From Terriglobia bacterium (lineage in GTDB: Bacteria; Acidobacteriota; Terriglobia; UBA7540), in NCBI GenBank assembly GCA_035712365.1, contig DASTAW010000041.1:1-64000 (forward strand): a stretch of DNA of 64,000 nt, written 5' to 3'. The notes under the pieces are model-generated. The model had not been told where the DNA came from and made no database searches. It saw nothing but the letters and a program-made list of their open reading frames with translations. Shown here one piece after another: positions 1 through 8,597 of the stretch. Numbering within the stretch: position 1 is the first letter of the stretch; each line of letters opens with the position of its first letter. A program made the position numbers and the translations under genes.

Positions 1-447
1 GGTTCCTATACCTGGTCGATCAGCGCTGGCAGTCTGCCGGCAGGGTTGACCCTGAATACCTCGACGGGCGCCATCACCGGCACGCCTACCACCGCAGGCA
101 CCAGCAACTTTACCGCCAAGGTGACTGACTCGAACTCCCGGACCGCCACCCAGAACCTGAGCATCACGGTCAATGCCGCGCTGTCGATAACGACTACTTC
201 CTTGCCCAGCGGCACCGTGGGGACGGCCTACAGCTCGACGCTTGCGGCCACCGGCGGCACGGGTTCCTATACCTGGTCGATCAGCGCTGGCAGTCTGCCG
301 GCAGGGTTGACCCTGAATACCTCGACGGGCGCCATCACCGGCACGCCTACCACCGCAGGCACCAGCAACTTTACCGCCAAGGTGACTGACTCGAATTCCC
401 GGACCGCCACCCAGAACCTGAGCATCACAATCAATGCCGCGCTTTCC
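1..447 (+). repeat. 261-bp in-frame tandem DNA repeat in the Ig-protein gene
   Basis: Bases 1-186 recur at 262-447 with only a few substitutions, a period of 261 bp or 87 codons. Near-identity at DNA level, including third positions, indicates recent duplication or gene conversion of one Ig module. Confidence 0.9.
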
Positions 448-765
448 GGTGACTTCTCGATGAGCGCGTCGCCGGGCAATCTGACATTGAAGAATGGCCA
501 GAGCGGGAGCTACACGGTCAGCGTGAGCCCATCGGGTGGCTTTACAGGTTTGGTTGACCTCACCGTGTCCGGATGTCCCAACAATACGACGTGCACCTTC
601 CTCTCCTCAAAAGTGAACATAACCGGAACGAGTGGAGTATCAAGCCAGCTCGCGGTGGCCAACAATGGAGCGGCGCGTACCAGCAGCACATTGACAATTA
701 CTGGAAAGAGCGAAGCCAACCCGAATCTTATGCACTCAGTGTCCGTGAACCTGAGAACCCGCTAA
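1..765 (+). CDS. Secreted protein with tandem putative-Ig domains (3' part only)
   Basis: The reading frame is open at the left edge, so the start and signal peptide lie outside the window. What remains is one putative-Ig (He_PIG-like) module of 87 residues, a second near-identical copy, and a C-terminal module of about 105 residues with the GDFSMSASP-type beginning common in acidobacterial secreted proteins. The Ig modules show SLPAGLTLN, GTPTTAGTSNFTAKVTDS and a closing ITVNAALSI. It ends in LRTR at a TAA. Such repeats form beta-sandwich stalks of extracellular or adhesive proteins. The function of the whole protein cannot be told from this end. Confidence in a secreted Ig-repeat protein is high. 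Confidence 0.8.
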   Translation, partial: GSYTWSISAGSLPAGLTLNTSTGAITGTPTTAGTSNFTAKVTDSNSRTATQNLSITVNAALSITTTSLPSGTVGTAYSSTLAATGGTGSYTWSISAGSLPAGLTLNTSTGAITGTPTTAGTSNFTAKVTDSNSRTATQNLSITINAALSGDFSMSASPGNLTLKNGQSGSYTVSVSPSGGFTGLVDLTVSGCPNNTTCTFLSSKVNITGTSGVSSQLAVANNGAARTSSTLTITGKSEANPNLMHSVSVNLRTR

Positions 766-1119
766 CGTAAGAGTGGCGGCGCTGACGGACCAGACCAGTC
801 CGGCGGAGAGGACAATTCTTCTTCAACCTTCAGCGCCGCAGCCCTTTTGCCGACTTCCGACGATAGCCCGGCAAGTGAAATGCTGCGCGGCCAAAAATGT
901 CCACGCAGATCGCGGTCGCTTTTATCGCGCGGTTCGGGCCGCGGGTGCTTCACCGCCGTTTGAGCGCTGAAATCCACCTCGCGGTGGTTGTGGCAGGTTG
1001 CCCCGAATAACTTCCGAAGCGTAGGTTCCCTCAAAGGGCGACCATCACCTGCAGTGCCATCAACACAATGGAAATCGAGTGCTGGTAGAGGCCAGAACCG
1101 GGTGGCCCGGCATTCTTTG
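766..1119. other. Intergenic, no gene seen
   Basis: Between the Ig-protein stop and the skp terminator. Short open frames on both strands lack ribosome binding sites and recognisable protein features. Nothing else was identified. Confidence 0.5.
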
Positions 1120-1185
1120 CCACCAAAACAAAAACCCCAGCCTCCATCGCTCTCTTACAACAGCAAAGCGATGAAGGCAGGGGTT
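1120..1185 (-). terminator. Intrinsic terminator after skp/bamA block
   Basis: Two 19-nt arms at 1133-1151 and 1167-1185 pair with two mismatches around a 15-nt loop. Read on the minus strand, the stem is followed by a T-rich run (GTTTTTGTTTTGG). It lies about 70 nt beyond the skp stop codon. Confidence 0.8.
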
Positions 1186-1254
1186 AATGCTGGTAGTCGC
1201 CGGCCTGATTGGGCGATGAAGGCTGCCCGGGACGCGAACGATTCCCCCTCATAC

Positions 1255-1866
1255 TCAGGGATTGGGCTTGGGCGGAGCCTTGGGCGCGACCGATGAACCG
1301 GAAGCGCCCGGGGACGTCGAGGCCCCCTCCGCAGGATGCGAGGAGTCATAGAGCTTGACGATCTCCGGCGTGATATCAACCCCCTTCGCGGCATAATAAA
1401 CAGGCACCTGGCTGCCATCGATCACCAGCGCGTAGCCGTGCGCTGAGGCGTACTGGTCGATCACTTTCACCATCTTTTGCCCCAGGTCCCGCATAACCGT
1501 GTCGCGATCGTACTGGAAGGATGATTGCGCATCCTGCTCCAGACGTTGCAGGACGGTCTGCTTCTCCTGAAGATCGTGCTGCATCCGGCGCTGTTCATCG
1601 GCGCTCAAGGTTGTCATCTGCTTCTGCAGTTGTTGCTGCAGGTTCTGCACGTCGTCCTGCCGCTGGTTGATTTCCGTCTCACGCGGCTGGTATTTCTTCT
1701 GAAGGTCCTGCAATGCCTGTTTCCCTTCAGCAGTGCCGATAATGGCCTGCTGGATGTCAACGACGGCAACTTTGTCGCCCGCCGCCGCTGGGCCTTGCGC
1801 CCTCAGAAACATCGGATAGACCGCCAGGGTCATCGCCACCATCAACAACCATACGCGATTTCTCAT
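1255..1866 (-). CDS. skp: Skp/OmpH family periplasmic chaperone
   Basis: Periplasmic chaperone that holds unfolded outer-membrane proteins for the Bam complex. The chosen ATG gives MRNRVWLLMVAMTL, a good signal peptide ending near FLRAQ, and has AAAGGAG about 8 nt upstream. An in-frame ATG at 1890 also exists and would add eight residues. The mature part begins KVAVVDIQQAIIGTAEGK, typical of OmpH, followed by a long Gln/Glu-rich coiled coil (tentacles) and a C-terminal segment DQYASAHGYALVIDGS. A Pro/Ala/Ser-rich tail of about 30 residues follows. It sits directly downstream of bamA, the usual arrangement. Confidence 0.88.
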   Translation of the reverse strand: MRNRVWLLMVAMTLAVYPMFLRAQGPAAAGDKVAVVDIQQAIIGTAEGKQALQDLQKKYQPRETEINQRQDDVQNLQQQLQKQMTTLSADEQRRMQHDLQEKQTVLQRLEQDAQSSFQYDRDTVMRDLGQKMVKVIDQYASAHGYALVIDGSQVPVYYAAKGVDITPEIVKLYDSSHPAEGASTSPGASGSSVAPKAPPKPNP

Positions 1867-1937
1867 TCTTGCGTACTCCTTTACCATCAATAAAAACTCC
1901 GATTTATCTTGCCACTGTCCCCCGAACAGCTGTCAAG

Positions 1938-4900
1938 CTAAAAAGTTCTCGCCACCGTAAACCCAAGCCGCGTCTTGCGCTCTTCGTACCGGAAGCTCTG
2001 GAAGAACGGCAATGCCCCAAGATACGTCGGCGTGTTCGGGAAGAGCGCCTGAATGTCTGCTGACGTTTGCGGCGGCGTAATCACATCATTCAGCCGCAGC
2101 AGGTTGTAACCGTAATAAAGCCGAAACGGAATGTTAAAGTGCGGCACGATGACCTGCAGCTCTATCCCCGCTGAACTGCGCGGCTGATAGTTGGTTCCCG
2201 CGGCCAATTGCAATCGGGTTGGAGGATTGAAGAACGGGAACTGCTGCGTCAGGGACGTCAGGGCGTTGGGCCGCAAATTCAGCTCGTCCTTGTGCCAGAT
2301 GAAGTCCATACCCGCGTCAAAGAACGGAGCCACTGCCACAGGGCCAATGATCGGTATCCGGTATTCAAAGTTTGTATACCACTGCGTGTCGCCCCCCGGA
2401 AAAATAACGGTGTTCACCGGAAAACTCGTGGATGAACCGCAGGCCCCGGTGGGCTTCCCATCTGACCCCAGGGCAGGTATGACGTTGCCGGTGGCGTCGC
2501 GATTGCACACTGACCCGACGGTGGGGAAGAAAGCGACCGGACTGATCGAATAGATATCGAAGCCGCGGATGTCGTTTTCGCCGCCCATGTAGAACCGCGC
2601 AAATGGCGGCGGAACTTTGCCGTCGTATCCGCTGATCGTAGAGGCCGTAAGGTGCAAAGCCAGCGTGTTACGGCCGTGATTTATAGGGTGGTAATACTTG
2701 AAGTCAAGAGTCGGCGTGATCGTGTTGACATTGCCGCCCAGCACGCTGCCCGCAAACTGCAATGATGCATAGATGGACTTCCCGTAATGCGGTTCAAGAT
2801 AATTCGGTCCGACTGTGTTGTAGGTACAGGTCGGCATGATCGAACTCGTCTTGATTCCCGTCAGCGAATTGGGTCCCTGGGTTATGTTCTGAAAGTTGAG
2901 GGCCTTGAAGTACTGCTGCGAGGCCAGACTGAAGGTCTCCAGGCTGCTGGTTGAAAAACTGTAGGTCAGTCCCACGCGCGCAAAATGCCGGCGAAGTGGA
3001 TTGCTAATGAATGCTGTGAAGCCCGTGGAGTTTTGCGCGAAATTCTGGAACGAAGTGGCTCCAAACGCCGAAGCCAGCGCCGTCTGGCTGACGCCGGAAA
3101 ATATGCTGGTCTGCTGAAGCTGATTGAAATTGATGTCACTCTTGAAGACAGTGAACCCGGTGGTAATGGGGCGGTCCATCAGATAGGGCTCCGTGAACCC
3201 AAACGTGTAGAGCTTTTCATACTGCCCTGTCTGCACTCCCACGCTCAGGGTTTCGCCCAGCCCCATGAAATTGTTGGTGGAATAATTAAACCCGAAGAAG
3301 TTGCCGGCAAAACCGCTGACGCCTCCCGAGAAGCCGATCGAGTTGCGCCCCTTCTCGTGGACCTTCAGGTCGATATCAACGGTATGGTTTTTGGCGTTCT
3401 GGGTGATCGTATAATCTTCTTTCTTGATTTCCTGGAAAAATCCAAGCTGGTTCACCTTCAGGATGCTCAGGTCCCAGTACCGCGTGTTAAACATCTCGCC
3501 TTCGTTCACCAGCAGTTCGCGCCGGACCACTTTGTCGCGAGTTTTCGTATTGCCCGAAAACTCGATGCGATGAATGTAAAACTGGCGTCCTTCGTCAAAA
3601 TCGAAGGTCAGGTTGACCTCATGGCGGCTTCGGTTGGGTTCGGGGTCTGGAGTGGCGACAAAGTTGATGTAACCGAACTCGCCGTATAGCTTGGTGAGAT
3701 TGTCAATCGCCTTGCGCATCTTCGAAACGTCAAAGATGTCACCGGATTTCATGCCCAGTATGGGCATCAGTTGCTGCGTCTTGAAAAGCTTATTGCCCCG
3801 GATGTTGAACTTCCCCAGCCTGTACTGCTGCCCTTCCTCCACCGGAATCGTAACATCCACGGCTTTGCCATGACCCCAGCTCCAGAAGAAAAATGGCCAG
3901 TGGTGGGCCGTATCCTTCATCTTGACCACCGGCTCTCCAGGCAGCGCGTAAAAATATCCGTGATTCTGATACAATTCGCGCACTTTTTCGAGGTCATACA
4001 GCACCTGGTCGTGATCGTAGGTCTTGTGAAACCAGTAAAAAAACGGAGGAGCTCCGCCGGGCCGTGACAACTTCATCTGGCGCACCAGTTCGCCATTCCG
4101 GAAAACTGTGTTGCCGGTGAAGTGGATGCTGCCAATCTTTACTTTGGGACCTTCATTCACAATGAAAGTGAGCGCTACCGAGTTCGGAGGAATATTGCGC
4201 GTGCGGTGCCGGACGGTCGCAAACTGCCGCCCATGGGCGCCCAGCATCTCCTGGAGAACGACTTCCGCCCGCTTGATGACCACGGGGTCGTACTGCGAAT
4301 CCATCGTCAAGCCGACCTTCTGCTTCTGGAAAGCATCCAGCACGTCGGATTGTTCCACCGAATGGAGTCCTTTGTAGGTGATCGCCCGGATCAGTTTCTT
4401 TTCGCGGACGTAGAAGACAACAATTTTGCCGGTCTTTCCGTCCTGGACCTCCAGCCGGATGTCATCGAAATAGCCGGTGTTCCACAGAGCCATATAGTCG
4501 CGCTCGAGCGAACTCTCGTTATAGACATCACCCGGGCGCGTAAAAATCTGAGACTGCAGCCGCGAAGAAGGAATGCGCCGGTTGCCCCGGAATTCGACAC
4601 GTTCAATCAGCACCTGCTGCTGGGGCCTGGCCGGTTGGCCCTGCTCCTTGGGCGCCGGTTTTCCGGGCGTAGGCGCCGGCGGGGTTGTCAGTTGAGGATT
4701 GGTCAACTGGGGAGTGGTAAGTTGGGGCGTCGTGAGTTGCGGTTGCTGGGGCTTCGCGGGAGCCGGATTAGGAGGTTGCTGCTTTTCCTGGCCCTGCTGT
4801 CCTTTTTCCTGCCCTTGCTGTTGTTTCTCCTGGGCTTGTTGCTGTTCACTCGGGGCAGGTGAAGGCGTCTGGTTTTCCTGGCCCTGAGATGGTGGACCCT

Positions 4901-5006
4901 GGGCCCGGAGCCCGCCCCCCGCCAAAATGAGAACCAGAACTGCGGCTGCCAGCGTCGCACCGGCGGGCTGGTCCTGCCTTTTACGCCTACCTGTCAACAG
5001 CCTCAA
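1938..5006 (-). CDS. bamA: BamA, outer-membrane protein assembly factor
   Basis: Central Omp85 component that inserts beta-barrel proteins into the outer membrane. Visible parts are a signal peptide, a Pro/Gln-rich linker with QLTTP repeats (about residues 35-125), five POTRA modules (for example VLIERVEFRGNRRI and IHRIEFSGNTKTRDKVV), and a 16-strand-type barrel ending in ...FTVARTF with the terminal Phe expected of a Bam substrate. The frame can also start at a TTG at 5063. I prefer the TTG at 5006 because it gives a compact signal peptide and has GGGGGAAAGG 7 nt upstream, whereas the upstream TTG touches its SD-like sequence. The Gln/Pro linker before POTRA1 is longer than usual. Confidence 0.93.
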   Translation of the reverse strand: MRLLTGRRKRQDQPAGATLAAAVLVLILAGGGLRAQGPPSQGQENQTPSPAPSEQQQAQEKQQQGQEKGQQGQEKQQPPNPAPAKPQQPQLTTPQLTTPQLTNPQLTTPPAPTPGKPAPKEQGQPARPQQQVLIERVEFRGNRRIPSSRLQSQIFTRPGDVYNESSLERDYMALWNTGYFDDIRLEVQDGKTGKIVVFYVREKKLIRAITYKGLHSVEQSDVLDAFQKQKVGLTMDSQYDPVVIKRAEVVLQEMLGAHGRQFATVRHRTRNIPPNSVALTFIVNEGPKVKIGSIHFTGNTVFRNGELVRQMKLSRPGGAPPFFYWFHKTYDHDQVLYDLEKVRELYQNHGYFYALPGEPVVKMKDTAHHWPFFFWSWGHGKAVDVTIPVEEGQQYRLGKFNIRGNKLFKTQQLMPILGMKSGDIFDVSKMRKAIDNLTKLYGEFGYINFVATPDPEPNRSRHEVNLTFDFDEGRQFYIHRIEFSGNTKTRDKVVRRELLVNEGEMFNTRYWDLSILKVNQLGFFQEIKKEDYTITQNAKNHTVDIDLKVHEKGRNSIGFSGGVSGFAGNFFGFNYSTNNFMGLGETLSVGVQTGQYEKLYTFGFTEPYLMDRPITTGFTVFKSDINFNQLQQTSIFSGVSQTALASAFGATSFQNFAQNSTGFTAFISNPLRRHFARVGLTYSFSTSSLETFSLASQQYFKALNFQNITQGPNSLTGIKTSSIMPTCTYNTVGPNYLEPHYGKSIYASLQFAGSVLGGNVNTITPTLDFKYYHPINHGRNTLALHLTASTISGYDGKVPPPFARFYMGGENDIRGFDIYSISPVAFFPTVGSVCNRDATGNVIPALGSDGKPTGACGSSTSFPVNTVIFPGGDTQWYTNFEYRIPIIGPVAVAPFFDAGMDFIWHKDELNLRPNALTSLTQQFPFFNPPTRLQLAAGTNYQPRSSAGIELQVIVPHFNIPFRLYYGYNLLRLNDVITPPQTSADIQALFPNTPTYLGALPFFQSFRYEERKTRLGFTVARTF

Positions 5007-5185
5007 GAAACAGCCTTTCCCCCGCGCTCCGATGTGAGAGCTTAAGCATCTCCGATGCAGCAAACTCCCCTAAAGTTGGCTGGCATTTCCCACGCCGGGG
5101 GAAGCCGGCCGACAAGCTATTGTATCTGAGGATGCGTTGGATTATCAGGTTACTCGCGGATTCCCCTGCCCCCGAAGGAGTCGCT

Positions 5186-7624
5186 CTAGTGAGAAAGTGG
5201 CGTGGCCGAAACCAGCTTGTCATTCACAGGGCGATAATACAGAGATTCATTCTCTACGACAACCTCCAAAACCGCCGGAGGCTGGATTTCACCCTGAATC
5301 AGGGCTTCCGAGAGCGGGTCCTCGATGTATTTCTGTAACGCCCGCCGCAACGGCCGGGCCCCGTATGACCGATCTGAACACGTCTTCTCCAGTATCCACT
5401 TTCCGGCTTCGGGGGAAAGGGTCAGGGAGAGGTTCCTCTGCGCCAGATGCTGGTTCATGTTGTTGACCAGCAGATCGAGGATCTGTAGCATGTCATTGTC
5501 GTTCAAGGCATTAAAGATAATGATTTCGTCGAGCCGGTTCAGGAACTCCGGATTGAACAGCCGTTTGACCTCGCCCATAACCAGGTCGCCCAGCTTTTTG
5601 TCCGTTGCCCCCTCCGTCGCTGACTGGAAGCCCAGATTCGAGCGCCGCTCCAGATACCTGGCCCCGATATTCGAGGTCATGATAATAATGGTGTTCTTGA
5701 AGTCGACCGTATTTCCCAGCCCGTCCGTCAACTGCCCGTCTTCAAAAACCTGGAGAAGAATATTGAAGATGTCGGGGTGGGCTTTCTCAATTTCGTCCAG
5801 CAGGATCAGCGAATAGGGTGAACGCCGCACCCGCTCCGTCAACTGCCCGCCTTCCTCGTACCCCACGTAGCCCGGAGGCGAGCCAATCAGCTTGGACACG
5901 GAGTGCTTTTCCATAAACTCCGACATGTCGAAACGTATCAGCACCCGCTCGCTGTTGAACAGGATCGCTGCCAGCGACCTTGCCATTTCCGTTTTCCCGA
6001 CGCCCGTGGGCCCTAGGAAGAGGAACGAACCCACCGGCCTGCCGGGGGGCTTCAGCCCGGCCCGTGAACGGCGGATGGCCCTTGCCAGCGCCGCAACCGC
6101 CGAATCCTGGCTGATGATGCGCTTGTGCAGCTCATCTTCCAGCCGTAGAAGCTTGGTCATCTCCTCTTCTTTGATCGAGCTGACAGGAATGCCCGTCCAG
6201 CGCGCGACAACGTCTTCAATGTCCGCCTTGGAAACCGAGCCGGTCGCCGTTTCATCGATGTTGTACTTTTCGCGCAGCAGCCGCAGGTTCTCGCGCTCCT
6301 TGCGCTCTTCGTCGGAATAAAAACGCGCCTTCTCAAATTCGTGGTTCGCGATGGCGTTTTCCATCCTGTGGACTACAAACTTGATCCGCTTCTGGACCTC
6401 GGTCATTTCTTCCGGCAGGGTGCTCTGGCGCAACTTGACGCGCGCCCCCGCTTCGTCGATCAGGTCAACGGCCTTGTCGGGCAGGAAGCGGTCGGGAATG
6501 TACCGGCTGGAGAGGTACACGGAATTCGTAATGGCTTCGTCCCCATACGTCACCGCATGGAACTTCTCGTAGCGTTCCTTGATGCCGAACAGAATCTTGA
6601 TGGTCTGCCCCTCGTCCGGAGGCGGGACCTTGACCGCCTGGAACCGCCTTTCGAGTGAGCGGTCCCGCTCAATGGACTTCCGGAACTCGGCCGGAGTCGT
6701 CGCGCCGATGCATTGGATTTCGCCCCGCGAAAGGGCCGGCTTGAGAATGTTGGCCGCGTCAAGTGAACCTTCGGCCGAGCCCGCGCCGACCAGCGTGTGG
6801 AGTTCGTCAATAAAGATGATGGCGTTCTGCGCCTCCATCAATTCTTTCATGATGGTCTTCAGGCGCTCCTCAAACTGTCCGCGATACTTGGTGCCCGCCA
6901 CAATCAGCGACAGATCAAGGGCCAGAATCCGTTTGTCGGAAAGGAAGGATGGAACGTCTCCTTCGGCGATGCGTTCCGCCAGGCCCTCAACAATAGCCGT
7001 TTTGCCAACACCCGGCTCTCCGATCAACACAGGATTGTTTTTCGTTCGGCGGCAGAGAATCTGGATGACGCGCTCGACCTCATTTTCCCGGCCGACCAAA
7101 GGATCAAGCTGATTTTCCATCGCTGCCTGGGTCAGGTCGCGGCTGAATTCGGAAAGCAACGAAGTCTCTTTGGCACGGTTCGCAGAAACCTTTTCGCTCT
7201 GTGTACGGCTCAACTCTTCCCGTAGCGTGGACAACCGGAGCCCGCGCTCGTGGAGAATCTCCGCCGCAAACGATTTGTCCTCCCGGAGAAGACCCAGCAG
7301 AAGATGTTCGGTTCCGATGTGTTTATGGGCCAGGCGCTCGGCTTCTTCGGCGGCGTAGGCAAGCACGCGCTTGCATTCCTGGCTGAGAGGCAGCTCAACG
7401 GACGTTGACACTTTTTCCCGAACGGGAATGTGTCCCTCTACCTGCTTGCGAATGGATTCAATGGATGCGTGGGAACGCAAGAAGCGGTTGGTGAGCGCTT
7501 TGTCTTCACGCAGCAAACCGAGCAGCAGGTGTTCGGTTTCGATATAGGGGCTTCCAAACTGGCTGGCCTCATATCGGGCAAAGAAAATAACACGCCGGGC
7601 TTTTTCTGTGTATCTCTCGAACAT
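5186..7624 (-). CDS. clpC: ClpC-type AAA+ unfoldase of the Clp protease
   Basis: ATP-driven unfoldase that feeds proteins to ClpP. It begins [20 protein letters not shown], the canonical ClpC start. Two Clp-N repeats (about 1-145) precede AAA1 (Walker A GEPGVGKT at 202-209), a UVR-like middle segment (about 405-450, [16 protein letters not shown]) and AAA2 (GPTGVGKT at 538-545). The loop [12 protein letters not shown] (LGF at 664-666) matches the ClpP-docking tripeptide position. The length of 812 residues is normal. It is placed between bamA and lolD on the same strand; no functional link to outer-membrane assembly is known, so the position may simply reflect co-transcription. Confidence 0.93.
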   Translation of the reverse strand: MFERYTEKARRVIFFARYEASQFGSPYIETEHLLLGLLREDKALTNRFLRSHASIESIRKQVEGHIPVREKVSTSVELPLSQECKRVLAYAAEEAERLAHKHIGTEHLLLGLLREDKSFAAEILHERGLRLSTLREELSRTQSEKVSANRAKETSLLSEFSRDLTQAAMENQLDPLVGRENEVERVIQILCRRTKNNPVLIGEPGVGKTAIVEGLAERIAEGDVPSFLSDKRILALDLSLIVAGTKYRGQFEERLKTIMKELMEAQNAIIFIDELHTLVGAGSAEGSLDAANILKPALSRGEIQCIGATTPAEFRKSIERDRSLERRFQAVKVPPPDEGQTIKILFGIKERYEKFHAVTYGDEAITNSVYLSSRYIPDRFLPDKAVDLIDEAGARVKLRQSTLPEEMTEVQKRIKFVVHRMENAIANHEFEKARFYSDEERKERENLRLLREKYNIDETATGSVSKADIEDVVARWTGIPVSSIKEEEMTKLLRLEDELHKRIISQDSAVAALARAIRRSRAGLKPPGRPVGSFLFLGPTGVGKTEMARSLAAILFNSERVLIRFDMSEFMEKHSVSKLIGSPPGYVGYEEGGQLTERVRRSPYSLILLDEIEKAHPDIFNILLQVFEDGQLTDGLGNTVDFKNTIIIMTSNIGARYLERRSNLGFQSATEGATDKKLGDLVMGEVKRLFNPEFLNRLDEIIIFNALNDNDMLQILDLLVNNMNQHLAQRNLSLTLSPEAGKWILEKTCSDRSYGARPLRRALQKYIEDPLSEALIQGEIQPPAVLEVVVENESLYYRPVNDKLVSATPLSH

Positions 7625-7686
7625 AGCTCCTCAGTTTTTCTATAGACCCTGCCCCCTGACTTCATCATATGCCAAAAAGCAGGTTT

Positions 7687-8373
7687 TCAGTTAAACCGTG
7701 GAACTACCACCTCGGTCAGTTGGCCGTCTTCCAGACGCAACGTCCGAGCCGCGCGCTGCGCGAGTTCCATATTGTGCGTGGCCAGCACCGAAGTCAACCC
7801 ATGGATCCGGTGCAACCGTTCGAGCAGATCCATCACATGCTCCGCGGTCCGGTGATCCAGGTTTCCCGTCGGCTCATCCGCCAGCAGCAACGCTGGCTTG
7901 TTGACTAGCGCCCTTGCCAGCGCCACTCGCTGCTGCTCTCCGCCTGAAAGCTCACCGGTTCGGCGTCCCAGGGCATTTTCCAGACCCACCTCCGCCAGAA
8001 GTTCCCTGGCGTGACCCCGTGCCTTCTCGAAACCATTTCCGGCGATGAGCTGGGGCAGCATTACATTTTCCAGCGCGCTGAATTCTGGCAGCAAATGATG
8101 CATTTGCCAGACAAAACCAATTCGCCGATTCCTATAGTCTGCCTGCTCCTCAAAGCTGAGCTCGGCTAACCTCTTCCCTCCAAAGTATATCTCACCTCTC
8201 GTCGGAGTGTCCAGCGCGGCGAGTAGATGCAGCAGCGTCGTCTTGCCGGAGCCCGACCTTCCAACCAGCGCCAGCAGCTCTCCCTGTTCCACTTTCAAGC
8301 TGAGGCCATTAAATACAACCACTTCCTGCTCGCCAGAGCGAAAAATCTTGGTCAGGTTTTCAACGCGCAGCAT
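7687..8373 (-). CDS. lolD: LolD-type ABC transporter ATPase
   Basis: ATPase of the lipoprotein-releasing LolCDE/MacB class at the inner face of the cytoplasmic membrane. Features are Walker A GRSGSGKT (38-45), a Q-loop FVWQMHHLLPEFSALENV typical of LolD, signature LSGGEQQRVALARAL, Walker B ALLLADEPTGNLD, and H-loop ATHN. The length of 228 residues fits LolD. Its expected membrane partner (lolC/E at 11467-12696) is separated from it by an ADOP-type permease gene and repeat-rich spacers. It could serve either permease; the LolD-like Q-loop favours lipoprotein export. Confidence 0.88.
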   Translation of the reverse strand: MLRVENLTKIFRSGEQEVVVFNGLSLKVEQGELLALVGRSGSGKTTLLHLLAALDTPTRGEIYFGGKRLAELSFEEQADYRNRRIGFVWQMHHLLPEFSALENVMLPQLIAGNGFEKARGHARELLAEVGLENALGRRTGELSGGEQQRVALARALVNKPALLLADEPTGNLDHRTAEHVMDLLERLHRIHGLTSVLATHNMELAQRAARTLRLEDGQLTEVVVPRFN

Positions 8374-8455
8374 CGAGCCTCAAATTCCAATCCCGAGGCT
8401 AACATTAACACAAAACCGCCCCCAGGCAATCACCGTTCGCCTTGATTACCATTCT

Positions 8456-8477
8456 GTAGCGGCGGCTTTACGCCGCC
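8456..8477 (+). repeat. REP-like palindrome headed by GTAG
   Basis: Reads GTAGCGGCGGC-TTTA-CGCCGCC: a GTAG head followed by a short GC stem. One of a family of such elements in this window (see 8576, 11365, 11449, 42148). GTAG-type heads are characteristic of REPs mobilised by RAYT transposases; no RAYT gene is present here. Confidence 0.65.
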
Positions 8478-8500
8478 ATTTCCAGGCGAGGCGGTTCGCT

Positions 8501-8554
8501 CGTGGCACGGCCATCTTGGTCCCGCCCAGGCGGGAGCGGGACGCCCGTGCCACG
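8501..8554. repeat. Long inverted repeat, intergenic
   Basis: Perfect 10-bp outer arms CGTGGCACGG (8501-8510) and CCGTGCCACG (8545-8554) enclose an inner palindrome CCCGCC-CAG-GCGGG. It lies between lolD and the ADOP gene and is probably a REP-type element rather than a terminator, because no T-run follows on either side. Confidence 0.6.
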
Positions 8555-8575
8555 TCTGCATTGGCGGCTGGGTGT

Positions 8576-8597
8576 GGCGCGCTAAACGCGCCGCTAC
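8576..8597 (-). repeat. REP-like palindrome overlapping the ADOP stop codon
   Basis: On the minus strand it reads GTAGCGGCGCG-TTTA-GCGCGCC. The GTAG head begins with the last base of the final Glu codon and provides the TAG stop of the upstream permease gene. An almost identical element ends the lolC/E gene at 11449-11470. Confidence 0.75.
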
